43,939 nucleotides of DNA from Nitrospirota bacterium (GTDB lineage: Bacteria > Nitrospirota > Thermodesulfovibrionia > Thermodesulfovibrionales > Dissulfurispiraceae): NCBI GenBank assembly GCA_021792185.1, contig JAJYVD010000017.1, positions 1 to 43,939 on the forward strand. The letters run 5' to 3'. Each line of letters starts with the position of its first letter. The first letter of the stretch is position 1. Position numbers and translations under genes: made by a program. Shown in pieces: positions 24,425 to 33,375 of the stretch. The notes under the pieces are model-generated. The model was not told where the DNA came from. It did no database searches and saw only the letters and a list, made by a program, of their open reading frames with translations.

Positions 24425-25144
24425 TTATCTCATCACCGAATACGATTTTACCTTTATTCTCACGATATAATTTTTGAACTCTATTCGCATAGCCGAGTTA
24501 TACCATTCTTCCTCTATTTTTACCGGCGAATCGTAGAAAATATTCAGTTTTTCTCCGTCATTTGTTTCTATTATCTGCTGCACAGGCAGTAATGTCTTCT
24601 TGCTGATAAAAAGCTTTCTATAAGAGTTTTTCAATTCGTAAGAATCCTCTTTCTCATGTAACGTATAGTCTCTTATATTCCACCAGAAAAAGCTGTTTTT
24701 AAGGCCATCAACGAGAATGGCGCTTTTGTTTCTGTCCAGTTTGGGTTTATTTTTTATGATGACGCCGTTTTCCTCTTTTACTTCCCCTGCCAGAAAACCG
24801 AGGTAGTAGAGCTTTAAGTCGAGGTTGTTTTCTGAAAGAACCAAAGACGCATCGCCGCTCATCGCGCTGTCGCCTTTCTCATAGTCAACCGATAAAACCG
24901 CTTCGATAGATTGTATTTTTTTAAGTTCGGATATGGTTTCGTTCAGGTCTGCCCTTTCATAAGAGGGCATTTCCACATGCTTCGGAGCGCACGAGACAAT
25001 AAAAGATAGAGCAGCAGAGCAGCAGAACAGAAGAACAGAAGTTTTTATGAAAAATAAAAATTTTTTTAATGTAACTTCCGCGCTTCCGCGCTTCTGCACT
25101 TCTGCTCTACTATATCCTGATATTTTCGATGACATCTTCAACAT
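24425..25144 (-). CDS. Outer-membrane lipoprotein, LolB-like (DUF4292-like)
   Basis: 239 residues in the longest frame. A lipoprotein signal (LLFCCSAALSFIVSC, lipobox FIVSC, Cys at about 52) is followed by a beta-rich region (AVLSVDYEKGDSAMSGDASL and later LFISKKTLLPVQQI) like the LolB/DUF4292 fold. The first 25-30 residues come partly from an octamer repeat (25075-25106) and make the signal start unusually late, so the original start codon may have been lost or may lie inside. The frame overlaps the radA 3' end by 35 bp. Its probable role is lipoprotein or lipid handling at the outer membrane. Confidence 0.62.
   Translation of the reverse strand: MLKMSSKISGYSRAEVQKRGSAEVTLKKFLFFIKTSVLLFCCSAALSFIVSCAPKHVEMPSYERADLNETISELKKIQSIEAVLSVDYEKGDSAMSGDASLVLSENNLDLKLYYLGFLAGEVKEENGVIIKNKPKLDRNKSAILVDGLKNSFFWWNIRDYTLHEKEDSYELKNSYRKLFISKKTLLPVQQIIETNDGEKLNIFYDSPVKIEEEWYNSAMRIEFKNYIVRIKVKSYSVMR
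25008..25039. repeat. Octamer tandem repeat in the lipoprotein gene
   Basis: Four 8-base units: AGAGCAGC, AGAGCAGC, AGAACAGA, AGAACAGA. It lies in the part encoding the hydrophobic signal region. Confidence 0.75.
25075..25106. repeat. Octamer tandem repeat at the lipoprotein gene start
   Basis: Four 8-base units: CTTCCGCG, CTTCCGCG, CTTCTGCA, CTTCTGCT. On the coding strand it encodes AEVQKRGSAEV, unlike any lipoprotein start. Confidence 0.75.
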
Positions 25145-26519
25145 TTTTAACTCCTATAATCGTTAATCCTAAATCGTTTTTTAATCTCTCGGCATTATTT
25201 TTTGGAATGATCGCCTTTTTGAATCCTATTTTTGCCGCCTCTTTCAGCCGCGCTTCGCCTTGAGCAACAGCCCTTACTTCGCCTGACAGGCCGACTTCTC
25301 CAAAGAGAATGGTTTTGGGGTCTATAGGCACTTCCCTGAATGACGATACGATAGACGAAATGATGCCCATATCCGCCGCAGGTTCGAGTATTTTCAGCCC
25401 GCCTACAATATTTATAAATACATCCATGCCTCCGAGATGGATTTCAGCCTTTTTTTCAAGCACTGCTATCAATAGGTTCACCCTGTTGAAATCGACTCCC
25501 ATGCTTGTCCTTCTCGGCATTCCGAATGTCGTCGGAGAAACGAGCGCCTGCATTTCGACCAGTAAAGGTCTCGTGCCTTCCATGGTCGCAATCACCGTAG
25601 AGCCGGATACATTTAACGGCCTCTCGGACATAAACAGTTCGGACGGATTGCTTATTTCCATAAGGCCTTCGTCGGTCATCTCGAATACGCCGATCTCATT
25701 TGTCGAGCCGAATCTGTTTTTCATCGTCCTGAGTATGCGGTACGGATGTCCCCTGTCCCCTTCGAAATAAAGAACGGTATCCACTATATGCTCCAATACC
25801 CTCGGGCCCGCAATCGCCCCCTCTTTTGTTACATGGCCTATCAGAAATACCGGGACATCCGACCTCTTTGCAAAGAACATGAGCTTTGCGGCCGACTCCC
25901 TTATCTGGCCTACGGAGCCAGGCGCGGAGGTGAGTTCTTCGGTATAAATTGTTTGAATGGAGTCGATAACAACGGCGGATGGTTTCAGGTCATTTGCAGC
26001 GTTTATGATGTTTTCTACGAGCGTTTCAGGCAGTAGAATGATATTGTCCGAGTCTATGGAAAGGCGCTCCGCCCTTAATTTTATCTGTTCAGGGGACTCT
26101 TCGCCGGATACGTATAAAACAGTCCGGAGTCCGGAGTTCGGAGTTCGGAGTTTAGTCTCTGATATCTGACTTTTGACTCTTGACTCTTGACTCTTGACTA
26201 TTTTTGCCACAGCCTGAAGGAGCAACGTTGATTTGCCGATGCCCGGATCACCGCCTATCAGAATTATCGAGCCGTTTACAAGCCCCCCGCCCAGCACCCT
26301 GTCGAATTCCTGTATGCCGATCGGTATTCGCTTTTCCCTTCCGCCGACTATTTTGCTTAAGGGCTGAGGTTCTGACAGGCCAAAAGATTTCAACGGCTTG
26401 GGGCTCTGTTTTTCTTCGGAAAAGCTGTTCCACGCGCCGCAGTCCGGGCATTTGCCGAGCCACTTGGGGCTTGAGTAACCGCACGCCTGACACTGGAAGA
26501 CGGTTTTTATCTTAGACAT
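25110..26519 (-). CDS. radA: DNA repair protein RadA
   Basis: 469 residues. There is an N-terminal C4 zinc finger (FQCQACGYSSPKWLGKCPDC), a RecA-like ATPase with Walker A GGDPGIGKSTLLLQ, the KNRFG motif characteristic of RadA/Sms, and a C-terminal Lon-like domain. RadA is a DnaB-type helicase that extends D-loops in recombination. Residues about 107-133, between Walker A and VLYVSGEES, are an insertion encoded by eleven tandem heptamers (26121-26200), peptide SQESRVKSQISETKLR and following. It overlaps thiD by 8 bp. Confidence 0.93.
   Translation of the reverse strand: MSKIKTVFQCQACGYSSPKWLGKCPDCGAWNSFSEEKQSPKPLKSFGLSEPQPLSKIVGGREKRIPIGIQEFDRVLGGGLVNGSIILIGGDPGIGKSTLLLQAVAKIVKSQESRVKSQISETKLRTPNSGLRTVLYVSGEESPEQIKLRAERLSIDSDNIILLPETLVENIINAANDLKPSAVVIDSIQTIYTEELTSAPGSVGQIRESAAKLMFFAKRSDVPVFLIGHVTKEGAIAGPRVLEHIVDTVLYFEGDRGHPYRILRTMKNRFGSTNEIGVFEMTDEGLMEISNPSELFMSERPLNVSGSTVIATMEGTRPLLVEMQALVSPTTFGMPRRTSMGVDFNRVNLLIAVLEKKAEIHLGGMDVFINIVGGLKILEPAADMGIISSIVSSFREVPIDPKTILFGEVGLSGEVRAVAQGEARLKEAAKIGFKKAIIPKNNAERLKNDLGLTIIGVKNVEDVIENIRI
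26121..26200. repeat. Heptamer tandem repeat inside radA
   Basis: About 80 bp with strict 7-base period: AGTCCGG twice, AGTTCGG twice, AGTTTAG, TCTCTGA, TATCTGA, CTTTTGA, then CTCTTGA three times. It lies inside radA in a position where the family normally has only a short link. Confidence 0.88.
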
Positions 26520-27276
26520 TGAGCAGCCTCATTCCTTTTCCGATAGTATGCGCGTTTTTTATCGCAGCATTCATAAATTTCTTTGTTTTTTTAACCGCCT
26601 CTATAACCGTCATGCCCTTTGCAAGGCAGGCGGTTATTGCCGCTGAAAAGGCGCATCCGGTTCCGTGATATTCTCCTTTTATCTTTTCTCCTCCGATAAG
26701 ATTAACGTTTTCGCCGTTATAAATCAGCTCAAGGGTTTTTTTATCGAAATGCCCGCCTGTTATTATGACTGTTTCAGGGCCGAACTGCTTCAGCTTCATT
26801 GCAGCCCTTTCTATGTCTTTTTCACTTTCGATATTTATGCCTGAAATGGCAGCCGCCTCATAAATATTGGGCGTGATAACCTTTGCGAGCGGGAATAACT
26901 CTTCCTTAAGAATGTCGAGCGCTCCGTCTTCCATAAGATTTGCGCCTGTCGAGGATATTGTGACTGGGTCTATAACCAGATTCTCAAGCTCATAACCCCT
27001 TATGATTTTTGCTGCGGCCTTAATGGCCTCGATGGAAAAGAGCATTCCTGTTTTTACGGCATCCGGCCTTATATCGCTTACGAGGGTGTTGAGCTGTCTT
27101 TCGAGAAATACGCCGTCCACTTTTAATATCGCATTTACCTCATATGTATTCTGGGAGGTCAGCGCGGCTACTGCCGAAAGTCCGTAAACCCCGAAATGGT
27201 TGAAAACCTTGATGTCCGCCTGAATGCCCGCTCCCCCCGTAGGGTCGGAACCTGCTATGGTAAGAGCCGTTTTCAT
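26512..27276 (-). CDS. thiD: Hydroxymethylpyrimidine/phosphomethylpyrimidine kinase
   Basis: 254 residues of the ribokinase-like fold: AGSDPTGGAGIQADIK at the N-terminus, VIDPVTISSTG in the middle and KGEYHGTGCAFSAAITA near the C-terminus, which holds the catalytic aspartate equivalent and anion hole. ThiD phosphorylates HMP and HMP-P for thiamine synthesis. Complete and of normal length (about 265). It overlaps radA. Confidence 0.93.
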   Translation of the reverse strand: MKTALTIAGSDPTGGAGIQADIKVFNHFGVYGLSAVAALTSQNTYEVNAILKVDGVFLERQLNTLVSDIRPDAVKTGMLFSIEAIKAAAKIIRGYELENLVIDPVTISSTGANLMEDGALDILKEELFPLAKVITPNIYEAAAISGINIESEKDIERAAMKLKQFGPETVIITGGHFDKKTLELIYNGENVNLIGGEKIKGEYHGTGCAFSAAITACLAKGMTVIEAVKKTKKFMNAAIKNAHTIGKGMRLLNV

Positions 27277-27306
27277 AAGAGCTATTATATCAGCCGGTAA
27301 TAAATA

Positions 27307-27335
27307 TTGACAAATGTCTACTGTTTTTATTATCT
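27307..27335 (+). promoter_or_regulatory. Promoter of rplM-rpsI
   Basis: TTGACA (27307-27312), exactly 17 bases, TTATCT (27330-27335), 47 bp before the rplM ATG. Confidence 0.6.
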
Positions 27336-27382
27336 TATTTATCTTAATTTATCCGACACTTAAATCTTAGGAAGGTGTATAA

Positions 27383-27817
27383 ATGAAGACGAAGTTTGCA
27401 AAGAAACAGGAAGTTGATCACAAATGGTATGTTGTAGACGCAAAGGATGAGGTGCTTGGAAGGATGGCGTGCAGGATTGCGTCATACCTGCGCGGCAAGC
27501 ATAAGCCTATATTTACTCCGAATGTCGATACCGGCGATTTTGTGATTGTCGTGAATGCCGATAGAGTCAGGGTAACAGGCAAAAAACTTACCGATAAGAT
27601 GTACTACCGCCATTCGGGTTATATCGGAAGCATAAAGGAGACGGCGCTGAAGGACAGGATGAAGAATGAACCTGAAAAGGTCATAACGGATGCGGTATGG
27701 GGGATGCTTCCAAAGAACAGGCTTGGAAGGCAGATGATCAAGAAGTTGAAGGTATATCGTGGAGCCGAGCATGGTCACGCTGCACAGAAACCGGAAACAA
27801 TACAAATTACAAAATAA
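27383..27817 (+). CDS. rplM: 50S ribosomal protein L13
   Basis: 144 residues, the normal length for L13. [20 protein letters not shown], the KVRVTGKK-like block ([20 protein letters not shown]) and [12 protein letters not shown] are diagnostic. L13 is an early assembly protein of the large subunit. SD GAAGGTG precedes the ATG. It is followed nine bases later by rpsI, the usual bacterial pair. Confidence 0.98.
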   Translation: MKTKFAKKQEVDHKWYVVDAKDEVLGRMACRIASYLRGKHKPIFTPNVDTGDFVIVVNADRVRVTGKKLTDKMYYRHSGYIGSIKETALKDRMKNEPEKVITDAVWGMLPKNRLGRQMIKKLKVYRGAEHGHAAQKPETIQITK

Positions 27818-27826
27818 GGAGTAAAG

Positions 27827-28219
27827 ATGGCTTCGATAAAATATAACGCAACAGGCAGAAGAAAAAGGTCGGTGGCAAGGATCACAATGCTTCCCGGCAA
27901 GGGCAAGATTACGGTCAATAATCGGGAATTCGAAAATTACTTCCCGAGGGAAACTCTGAGGATGATAATAAAGCAGCCGCTTCAGGTTACGGGGATGATA
28001 GGAAGATACGATATTCTTGTGAATGTGGACGGCGGCGGCCTGAGCGGACAGGCCGGGGCGGTTAGGCACGGTATCGCAAGGGCATTGGTTACGGTTGACG
28101 CAGACATGAAGACAAAATTGAAGAAGGAAGGGCTTCTCACAAGAGATCCGAGGGAAGTGGAGAGGAAGAAATTCGGACAGAAGGGCGCAAGGGCAAGGTT
28201 CCAGTTCTCCAAGAGATAA
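27827..28219 (+). CDS. rpsI: 30S ribosomal protein S9
   Basis: 130 residues, normal for S9. [13 protein letters not shown] at the start, [19 protein letters not shown] in the middle, and the C-terminal [11 protein letters not shown] tail that reaches the P-site tRNA. A strong terminator follows, so rplM-rpsI is a closed unit separate from argCJ. Confidence 0.98.
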   Translation: MASIKYNATGRRKRSVARITMLPGKGKITVNNREFENYFPRETLRMIIKQPLQVTGMIGRYDILVNVDGGGLSGQAGAVRHGIARALVTVDADMKTKLKKEGLLTRDPREVERKKFGQKGARARFQFSKR

Positions 28220-28247
28220 TAAGCTGTTTAACGATAACGATAACAGG

Positions 28248-28279
28248 AAAGCCCGTTCTTCAGAACGGGCTTTGTTTTT
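28248..28279 (+). terminator. Rho-independent terminator after rpsI
   Basis: AAAGCCCGTTCT pairs with AGAACGGGCTTT (12 bp) around a two-base loop, then GTTTTT. Confidence 0.9.
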
Positions 28280-28291
28280 AGGTGAGGGATT

Positions 28292-29332
28292 ATGATAAAA
28301 ATAGCGATTTGCGGAGGAAGCGGATACACGGGCGCGGAGCTTCTGCGCATCCTCTCAGGTCATCCTGAAGTCGAGATAACCGCCGTTACATCCGAGAAGT
28401 CTGCCGGGAAAAAGGTGACAGACCTTTTCCCGCATCTTCATAAATACGCACACTTGGTTTACGAGCCTCTAAATAAGGAGAATGTCCTCAAAAAAGCAGA
28501 TCTGTTTTTTATGGCGCTGCCTCACGGCGCCTCTCAGGAAGCGGTTGATTATTTCTTTAAAAAGGGCAAAAAGGTAATAGACCTTTCCGCCGATTACCGT
28601 TTGTCTGATCCCTCTGTTTATGCCGAATGGTATAAGGCGTCTCATGACTATACCGATACCCTGAAACAGGCGGTTTACGGACTGCCTGAACTTCATCGTG
28701 AAGAAATAAAAAAAGCAAATCTTATTGCGAATCCGGGCTGTTATCCTACAAGCGCTGTTTTGGGTTTGTATCCGGCAATGAAAGAGGGAATTATTGATAT
28801 TGAAACTATTGTTGTGGACTCCAAGTCCGGCACTTCGGGCGCAGGACGGAAGGCAGATACCGCATTTTCTTATTGCGAGGTCAATGAGGGGTTTAAAGCT
28901 TATGGAATAGGCATTCACCGCCACACGCCTGAAATAGAGCAGGAGTTGTCAGGGATAGCGGGCAAAAAGATTACGATAAACTTTACGCCGCATCTCGTTC
29001 CGATGGACAGGGGCATAATCTCTACTATGTATGGGAAGATGATTGAAAAATTTGATACCGCGGATATGCTTGCGCTTTATAAAAAATACTATGTCTCAGA
29101 GCCTTTTGTTAATGTGATCGATGAAGGCATATTCCCGAACGCAAAGAATGTGCGGGGCAGCAATTACTGCGAAATTGGGCTTAAGGTCAACAAGCGCACG
29201 AACACATTGATTGTCGTTTCCGCGATAGACAACCTTGTCAAAGGCGCGTCAGGACAGGCCGTGCAGAATATGAATATTATCATGGGCTTTAAAGAAACGA
29301 CTGCGCTTGAATCATTGGCGGTGTTCCCATGA
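28292..29332 (+). CDS. argC: N-acetyl-gamma-glutamyl-phosphate reductase
   Basis: 346 residues. The N-terminal NAD(P) loop GGSGYTGAELLRIL, the catalytic cysteine in ANPGCYPTSAVLGL and the late block CEIGLKVNKRT identify ArgC, third step of arginine synthesis. Complete. The stop overlaps the argJ start (ATGA), so the two are coupled. Confidence 0.95.
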   Translation: MIKIAICGGSGYTGAELLRILSGHPEVEITAVTSEKSAGKKVTDLFPHLHKYAHLVYEPLNKENVLKKADLFFMALPHGASQEAVDYFFKKGKKVIDLSADYRLSDPSVYAEWYKASHDYTDTLKQAVYGLPELHREEIKKANLIANPGCYPTSAVLGLYPAMKEGIIDIETIVVDSKSGTSGAGRKADTAFSYCEVNEGFKAYGIGIHRHTPEIEQELSGIAGKKITINFTPHLVPMDRGIISTMYGKMIEKFDTADMLALYKKYYVSEPFVNVIDEGIFPNAKNVRGSNYCEIGLKVNKRTNTLIVVSAIDNLVKGASGQAVQNMNIIMGFKETTALESLAVFP

Positions 29333-30516
29333 ATTCAGTTATCGCACCTAAAGGATTTCTTTTTTCAACTGCTGAGGCTGCCATCAAAAAACCCGGCAGG
29401 AAAGACCTTGCCCTGATTTACTCCGAGAAAGAGGCGGTTGTTTCCGGCATGTTCACGATGAACAATATCAAGGCTGCGCCTGTGAAGCTCGATATGAAAC
29501 GGATTAAATCAGGCAAAGGACAGGCTATCATTGTAAACAGCGGCAATGCCAATGCATGCACGGGCGGCCAGGGAATGAAAGACGCATTAGAAATGACGGC
29601 TCTGACCGCTAAGACATTGGGTTTGAAACAGGGCGATGTTTATGTCTGCTCAACCGGAGTTATCGGCACTCCCATGCCTATGGAAAGGATACAGCCTAAG
29701 ATTACAGAGCTTGCAGGCAATCTCGGCAAGGCGGGGATTGACGATGTAGCTGCTGCCATTATGACTACAGACACATTCCAGAAGGCGATAAGTAAAAAGA
29801 TAAAGATTAACGGAACGGCGGTTACTATTTCAGCTGTATGCAAAGGCGCGGGCATGATATGCCCTAATATGGCTACAATGCTCTGTTTTATTATGACCGA
29901 TGCAAATATAGACAGAAAAGCGCTTGATACGGCATTGAAAAATGCAGCGAACAAATCATTTAACAGGATAACTATTGACGGCGATATGTCCACAAACGAT
30001 ACGGTTTTAATTATGGCTAACGGCCTGGCCTGCAATAAGCCAATCAAGACTAACTCAAAGGATTTTGAAATATTTGCAAAAGCGCTTTCAGGTATGACCT
30101 ATGAGTTGAGCAAAATGATTGTAACGGACGGAGAGGGTGCGACAAAGCTTATAGAGATAGAGGTTAAGAACGCAAAGAATGATAATGATGCTGAAAAAGC
30201 TGCTTTTGCCGTTGCAAATTCCATGCTTGTTAAGACCGCCATCTACGGCAATGACGCAAACTGGGGACGTATAATGGCAGCGCTCGGGTATTCAGGGATT
30301 TCGATAAAAGAGGAAAAGACGGATATATTTCTCAACGGGCTTAAGATGGTGAGCAAAGGAATGGGAACAGGGAAGGATAAAGAGGCGAATGAGAGATTAA
30401 AGAGCAAAGAAGTTAAAATCGTTGTTGCCCTCGGTCTCGGCAAAGGGGCGGCAAAGGTGCTCACCTGCGATTTGACAGAGGATTATGTAAAGATTAATGC
30501 AGAGTATAGGACATAA
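29329..30516 (+). CDS. argJ: Bifunctional ornithine acetyltransferase/N-acetylglutamate synthase
   Basis: 395 residues. NSGNANACTGGQG near the N-terminus and KGAGMICPNMATMLCFIM around residue 180, where the Thr in NMATML is the self-cleavage nucleophile that makes alpha and beta chains. The C-terminal block is complete. ArgJ recycles the acetyl group from acetylornithine to glutamate. It overlaps argC by 4 bp. No argB or argD is in the window. Confidence 0.95.
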   Translation: MNSVIAPKGFLFSTAEAAIKKPGRKDLALIYSEKEAVVSGMFTMNNIKAAPVKLDMKRIKSGKGQAIIVNSGNANACTGGQGMKDALEMTALTAKTLGLKQGDVYVCSTGVIGTPMPMERIQPKITELAGNLGKAGIDDVAAAIMTTDTFQKAISKKIKINGTAVTISAVCKGAGMICPNMATMLCFIMTDANIDRKALDTALKNAANKSFNRITIDGDMSTNDTVLIMANGLACNKPIKTNSKDFEIFAKALSGMTYELSKMIVTDGEGATKLIEIEVKNAKNDNDAEKAAFAVANSMLVKTAIYGNDANWGRIMAALGYSGISIKEEKTDIFLNGLKMVSKGMGTGKDKEANERLKSKEVKIVVALGLGKGAAKVLTCDLTEDYVKINAEYRT

Positions 30517-30518
30517 AA

Positions 30519-30854
30519 ATGAAGATCTTTGAGCTTAAAAATAAGGCCATTGCATCAGAAAATGGGGAGCACATCCTCGGTTTTAAAGATACCGGAAGCC
30601 ATGCCTGCTATATGATATACGGCATTTTGAAGCCCGGCGAAAAGGGAAGGCTCATAAAGGCCGGAGCGGGACACGAAGAGATTGTCCTTGCCATGAAAGG
30701 CGATTTTGAGGTTACAGGGCATTATTCAGGGACTCTAAAAGAAGGCGCCGCATTCCACATAGCAGGCGCAAATGAATGTTTTTTAGAGAATAAAAGCATT
30801 TCCGAAGCTGTCTATATTATTTCCGGCGGTCATTCGGAAGGCGATCACCACTGA
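30519..30854 (+). CDS. Cupin domain protein
   Basis: 111 residues, a single small beta-barrel (cupin-like) with GHEEIVLAMKGDFEVTGHYS, in which the His, Glu and later AFHIAG residues fit a metal-binding cupin. The C-terminus is histidine-rich (GGHSEGDHH). It begins three bases after argJ, so it is probably co-transcribed with it. Function unknown; a metal-dependent or sensory role is possible. Confidence 0.6.
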   Translation: MKIFELKNKAIASENGEHILGFKDTGSHACYMIYGILKPGEKGRLIKAGAGHEEIVLAMKGDFEVTGHYSGTLKEGAAFHIAGANECFLENKSISEAVYIISGGHSEGDHH

Positions 30855-30990
30855 AGCTTAAAGCAGATTCAGCTTGATTAAATAGCCCTCAATAGGCGAT
30901 TATAAATAATCAGTAAAAACGACACAGATCTTCCTTAAAGCCGGATATTCTGTTAAGCGTTTTTCTGCAATTTTTTTTTGCGAGGTTGGA

Positions 30991-32109
30991 ATGTCTGGTA
31001 ATGAATCAATATTGCCTGAGATTGTAATTAAAGGCAAAAGAATAAGAGTGCCTGTCATACAGGGCGGGATGGGCGTAGGAGTATCTCTCCATCCACTTGC
31101 AAAAGCCGTTGCAAGCGAGGGAGGATTGGGAATAGTATCGAGCGCCTGTCTCGACAGGCTCGTTTCAAAAAGGGTCGGCAAAAAATATAATTCGTATGAG
31201 GCCGCATATGAAGAGGTATCTCTTGCAAAGGCTGCCGGCGGTTTTGCCGGCATTAATATAATGGCAGCGCTTGTCAGGGATTATAATGATTCGGTTAAAG
31301 GCGCCCTCGATGCCGGAGCCGATGCAATTATCTCAGGCGCTGGTCTGCCGTTGAATCTTCCTGCCATCCAGCCGCCGAAAGATACTGCCTTGATCCCGAT
31401 AGTCTCGTCAGCAAGGGCGCTCGATATAATATGCAAGAAGTGGGAGAAGCTGGGCTACAGACCTGATGCCGTAGTGCTCGAAGGCCCGCTTGCCGGAGGG
31501 CATCTCGGATTTAAAATAGACCAGATAGACGAAGATTCGAATAAACTCGAAAACCTTCTGCCGCCCGTGAAGGATACGGCTATGAAATACGGCGACTTTC
31601 CGATTATTGTTGCCGGAGGCATTTATACACATGATGATATAGTTGAATTTTTAAAGATGGGCGCTGACGGCGTTCAAATGGGGACAAGATTTTTAGCTAC
31701 AGAGGAAAGCAGCGCATCCGAGGAATATAAACTGGCTGTAATCACCGCAAAAGAAGATGATATAATCGTCGGCCATGATCCGGGTTCTCCATGCGGCCTG
31801 CCGTTCAGGGTTATAAAACAATCTCCCATGTATGTTTCGGCTATTAAACGGTTAAGGCCGCCTAAATGCGATAAGGGCTATGTATTACTCAAAGACAAGG
31901 AAGGTAAATTCACCATCTGCCCGGCAAAGGAAAGCAACGAGCACCACTTTTGCATTTGCAACGGGCTTCTCAGTTCAGCCGGATATAACCGTGATAAGGA
32001 AGAGCCGCTTTATACCGTCGGCACCAATGCCGCACGGGTTGATACTATTATTTCCGTCAAAACCCTTATGGATGAATTAACAGGCAAGGTGCTGGCTGTA
32101 ACCAAATAA
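30991..32109 (+). CDS. Nitronate monooxygenase/FabK-like flavoprotein
   Basis: 372 residues, a TIM barrel. VIQGGMGVGVS, the FMN phosphate-binding GGIYTHDDIVEFLKMGADGV and VQMGTRFLAT are typical of the 2-nitropropane dioxygenase/FabK superfamily. The family is split between nitronate monooxygenases and enoyl-ACP reductases. The extended C-terminus with cysteines (FTICPAKESNEHHFCICNG) marks a subgroup whose reaction I cannot name. GCGAGG lies before the ATG. Confidence 0.8.
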   Translation: MSGNESILPEIVIKGKRIRVPVIQGGMGVGVSLHPLAKAVASEGGLGIVSSACLDRLVSKRVGKKYNSYEAAYEEVSLAKAAGGFAGINIMAALVRDYNDSVKGALDAGADAIISGAGLPLNLPAIQPPKDTALIPIVSSARALDIICKKWEKLGYRPDAVVLEGPLAGGHLGFKIDQIDEDSNKLENLLPPVKDTAMKYGDFPIIVAGGIYTHDDIVEFLKMGADGVQMGTRFLATEESSASEEYKLAVITAKEDDIIVGHDPGSPCGLPFRVIKQSPMYVSAIKRLRPPKCDKGYVLLKDKEGKFTICPAKESNEHHFCICNGLLSSAGYNRDKEEPLYTVGTNAARVDTIISVKTLMDELTGKVLAVTK

Positions 32110-32117
32110 AATAAGCG

Positions 32118-33329
32118 CTATCTTGACAGGATATTAACGAATTTTCTCTTGCCGGCCTTGATCAGGTAATTTCCTCTACCAAGTTTCATGTCAGTATCGG
32201 AGACTTTCCGGCTATCTATCTGCACAGCTCCTTGTTTAATAAGCCTCATCGCCTCTCCGGTGCTTGGAGCGAGTCCGGATAATTTCATCAGCTTCGGAAG
32301 CCACATATCTTCTTCGTCCCATTCAAGCTCAAATACGGGTATTTTATCCGGAGTCCCTTTATCTTTAAACATCCGGTCGAACTCTTCCTGCGCCTTCAGC
32401 GCCGCATCCCTGCTCCAATATCTCCCTACAATCTCCATCGCAAGATTTTCTTTGGCTTTTTTGGGGTGGACAGAGCCTGATTTTAAGCCGTCTTTAAGTG
32501 AGTTGAATTCTTCGACCGTTATATGGCTCAGCAATTCGTAATATCTAATCATCAACTCGTCGCTGATGGACATGAGCTTGCCGTACATATCTTTTGGAGG
32601 CTCTGAGATACCGATATAATTGCCGAGGCTTTTTGACATCTTCTGGACGCCGTCTGTTCCTTCAAGCAAGGGCATCATAACAACCACCTGCTTATCCGTT
32701 CCCATTGTTTCCTGCATCTGCCTTCCCATGAGCAGGTTAAATCTCTGATCCGTGCCTCCGAGTTCTACATCGGCTTTAAGATGCACGGAGTCATACGCCT
32801 GAAACAGCGGATAATAAAATTCGAGTATGGTTATTTCCTGCTGGCTCTGGAATCTGTTTTTAAAATCCTCTCTTTCGAGCATCCTCGCAACCGTTTTCAT
32901 CGCTCCGAGCCTTACGATTTCCATCGCGCTCATTTTTTCGAACCACTCGCTGTTAAATAGTATTTTGGTTTTTTCAGGATCGAGGATTTTAAATACCTGC
33001 TCTTTATATGTTTCTGCGTTTTTTAATACTTCTTCTTTTGTGAGCGGCTTTCTTGTTTCGGACCTTCCGGTCGGATCGCCTATCATCCCTGTAAAATCAC
33101 CGATTAAGAATATGATTTCATGCCCCAATTCCTGAAACTGCCGAATTTTTTCAAGAAGCACGGTGTGGCCGAGATGGATGTCGGGCGCTGTCGGATCAAA
33201 GCCCGCCTTTACTTTCAGCGGCCTGTTCTCTTTGTGCGCTTTTTCGAGTTTGTGCAGAAGCTCCTTTTCGAGGATTATCTCAACCGAGCCTCTCTTTATT
33301 ATTTCGAGTTGTTGTTCAGGTGAAAGCAT
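32118..33329 (-). CDS. tyrS: Tyrosyl-tRNA synthetase
   Basis: 403 residues. The class I HIGH motif appears as [15 protein letters not shown] as [10 protein letters not shown], and a C-terminal S4 RNA-binding domain ends the protein ([16 protein letters not shown]). It charges tRNA-Tyr. Normal length (about 400, TyrZ-like group). A heptamer repeat lies just upstream of its start. Confidence 0.96.
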   Translation of the reverse strand: MLSPEQQLEIIKRGSVEIILEKELLHKLEKAHKENRPLKVKAGFDPTAPDIHLGHTVLLEKIRQFQELGHEIIFLIGDFTGMIGDPTGRSETRKPLTKEEVLKNAETYKEQVFKILDPEKTKILFNSEWFEKMSAMEIVRLGAMKTVARMLEREDFKNRFQSQQEITILEFYYPLFQAYDSVHLKADVELGGTDQRFNLLMGRQMQETMGTDKQVVVMMPLLEGTDGVQKMSKSLGNYIGISEPPKDMYGKLMSISDELMIRYYELLSHITVEEFNSLKDGLKSGSVHPKKAKENLAMEIVGRYWSRDAALKAQEEFDRMFKDKGTPDKIPVFELEWDEEDMWLPKLMKLSGLAPSTGEAMRLIKQGAVQIDSRKVSDTDMKLGRGNYLIKAGKRKFVNILSR

Positions 33330-33346
33330 GACAGATATGATAAAAC

Positions 33347-33374
33347 AGGCGGCAGGTTATAGGCAATAGCCGAT
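33347..33374. repeat. Heptamer tandem repeat between tyrS and the flavin oxidoreductase
   Basis: Four 7-base units: AGGCGGC, AGGTTAT, AGGCAAT, AGCCGAT. AGGCAAT also occurs in rimO, and GGCAAT recurs in trmJ. The intergenic space is only 46 bp. Confidence 0.75.
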
Positions 33375-33375
33375 A

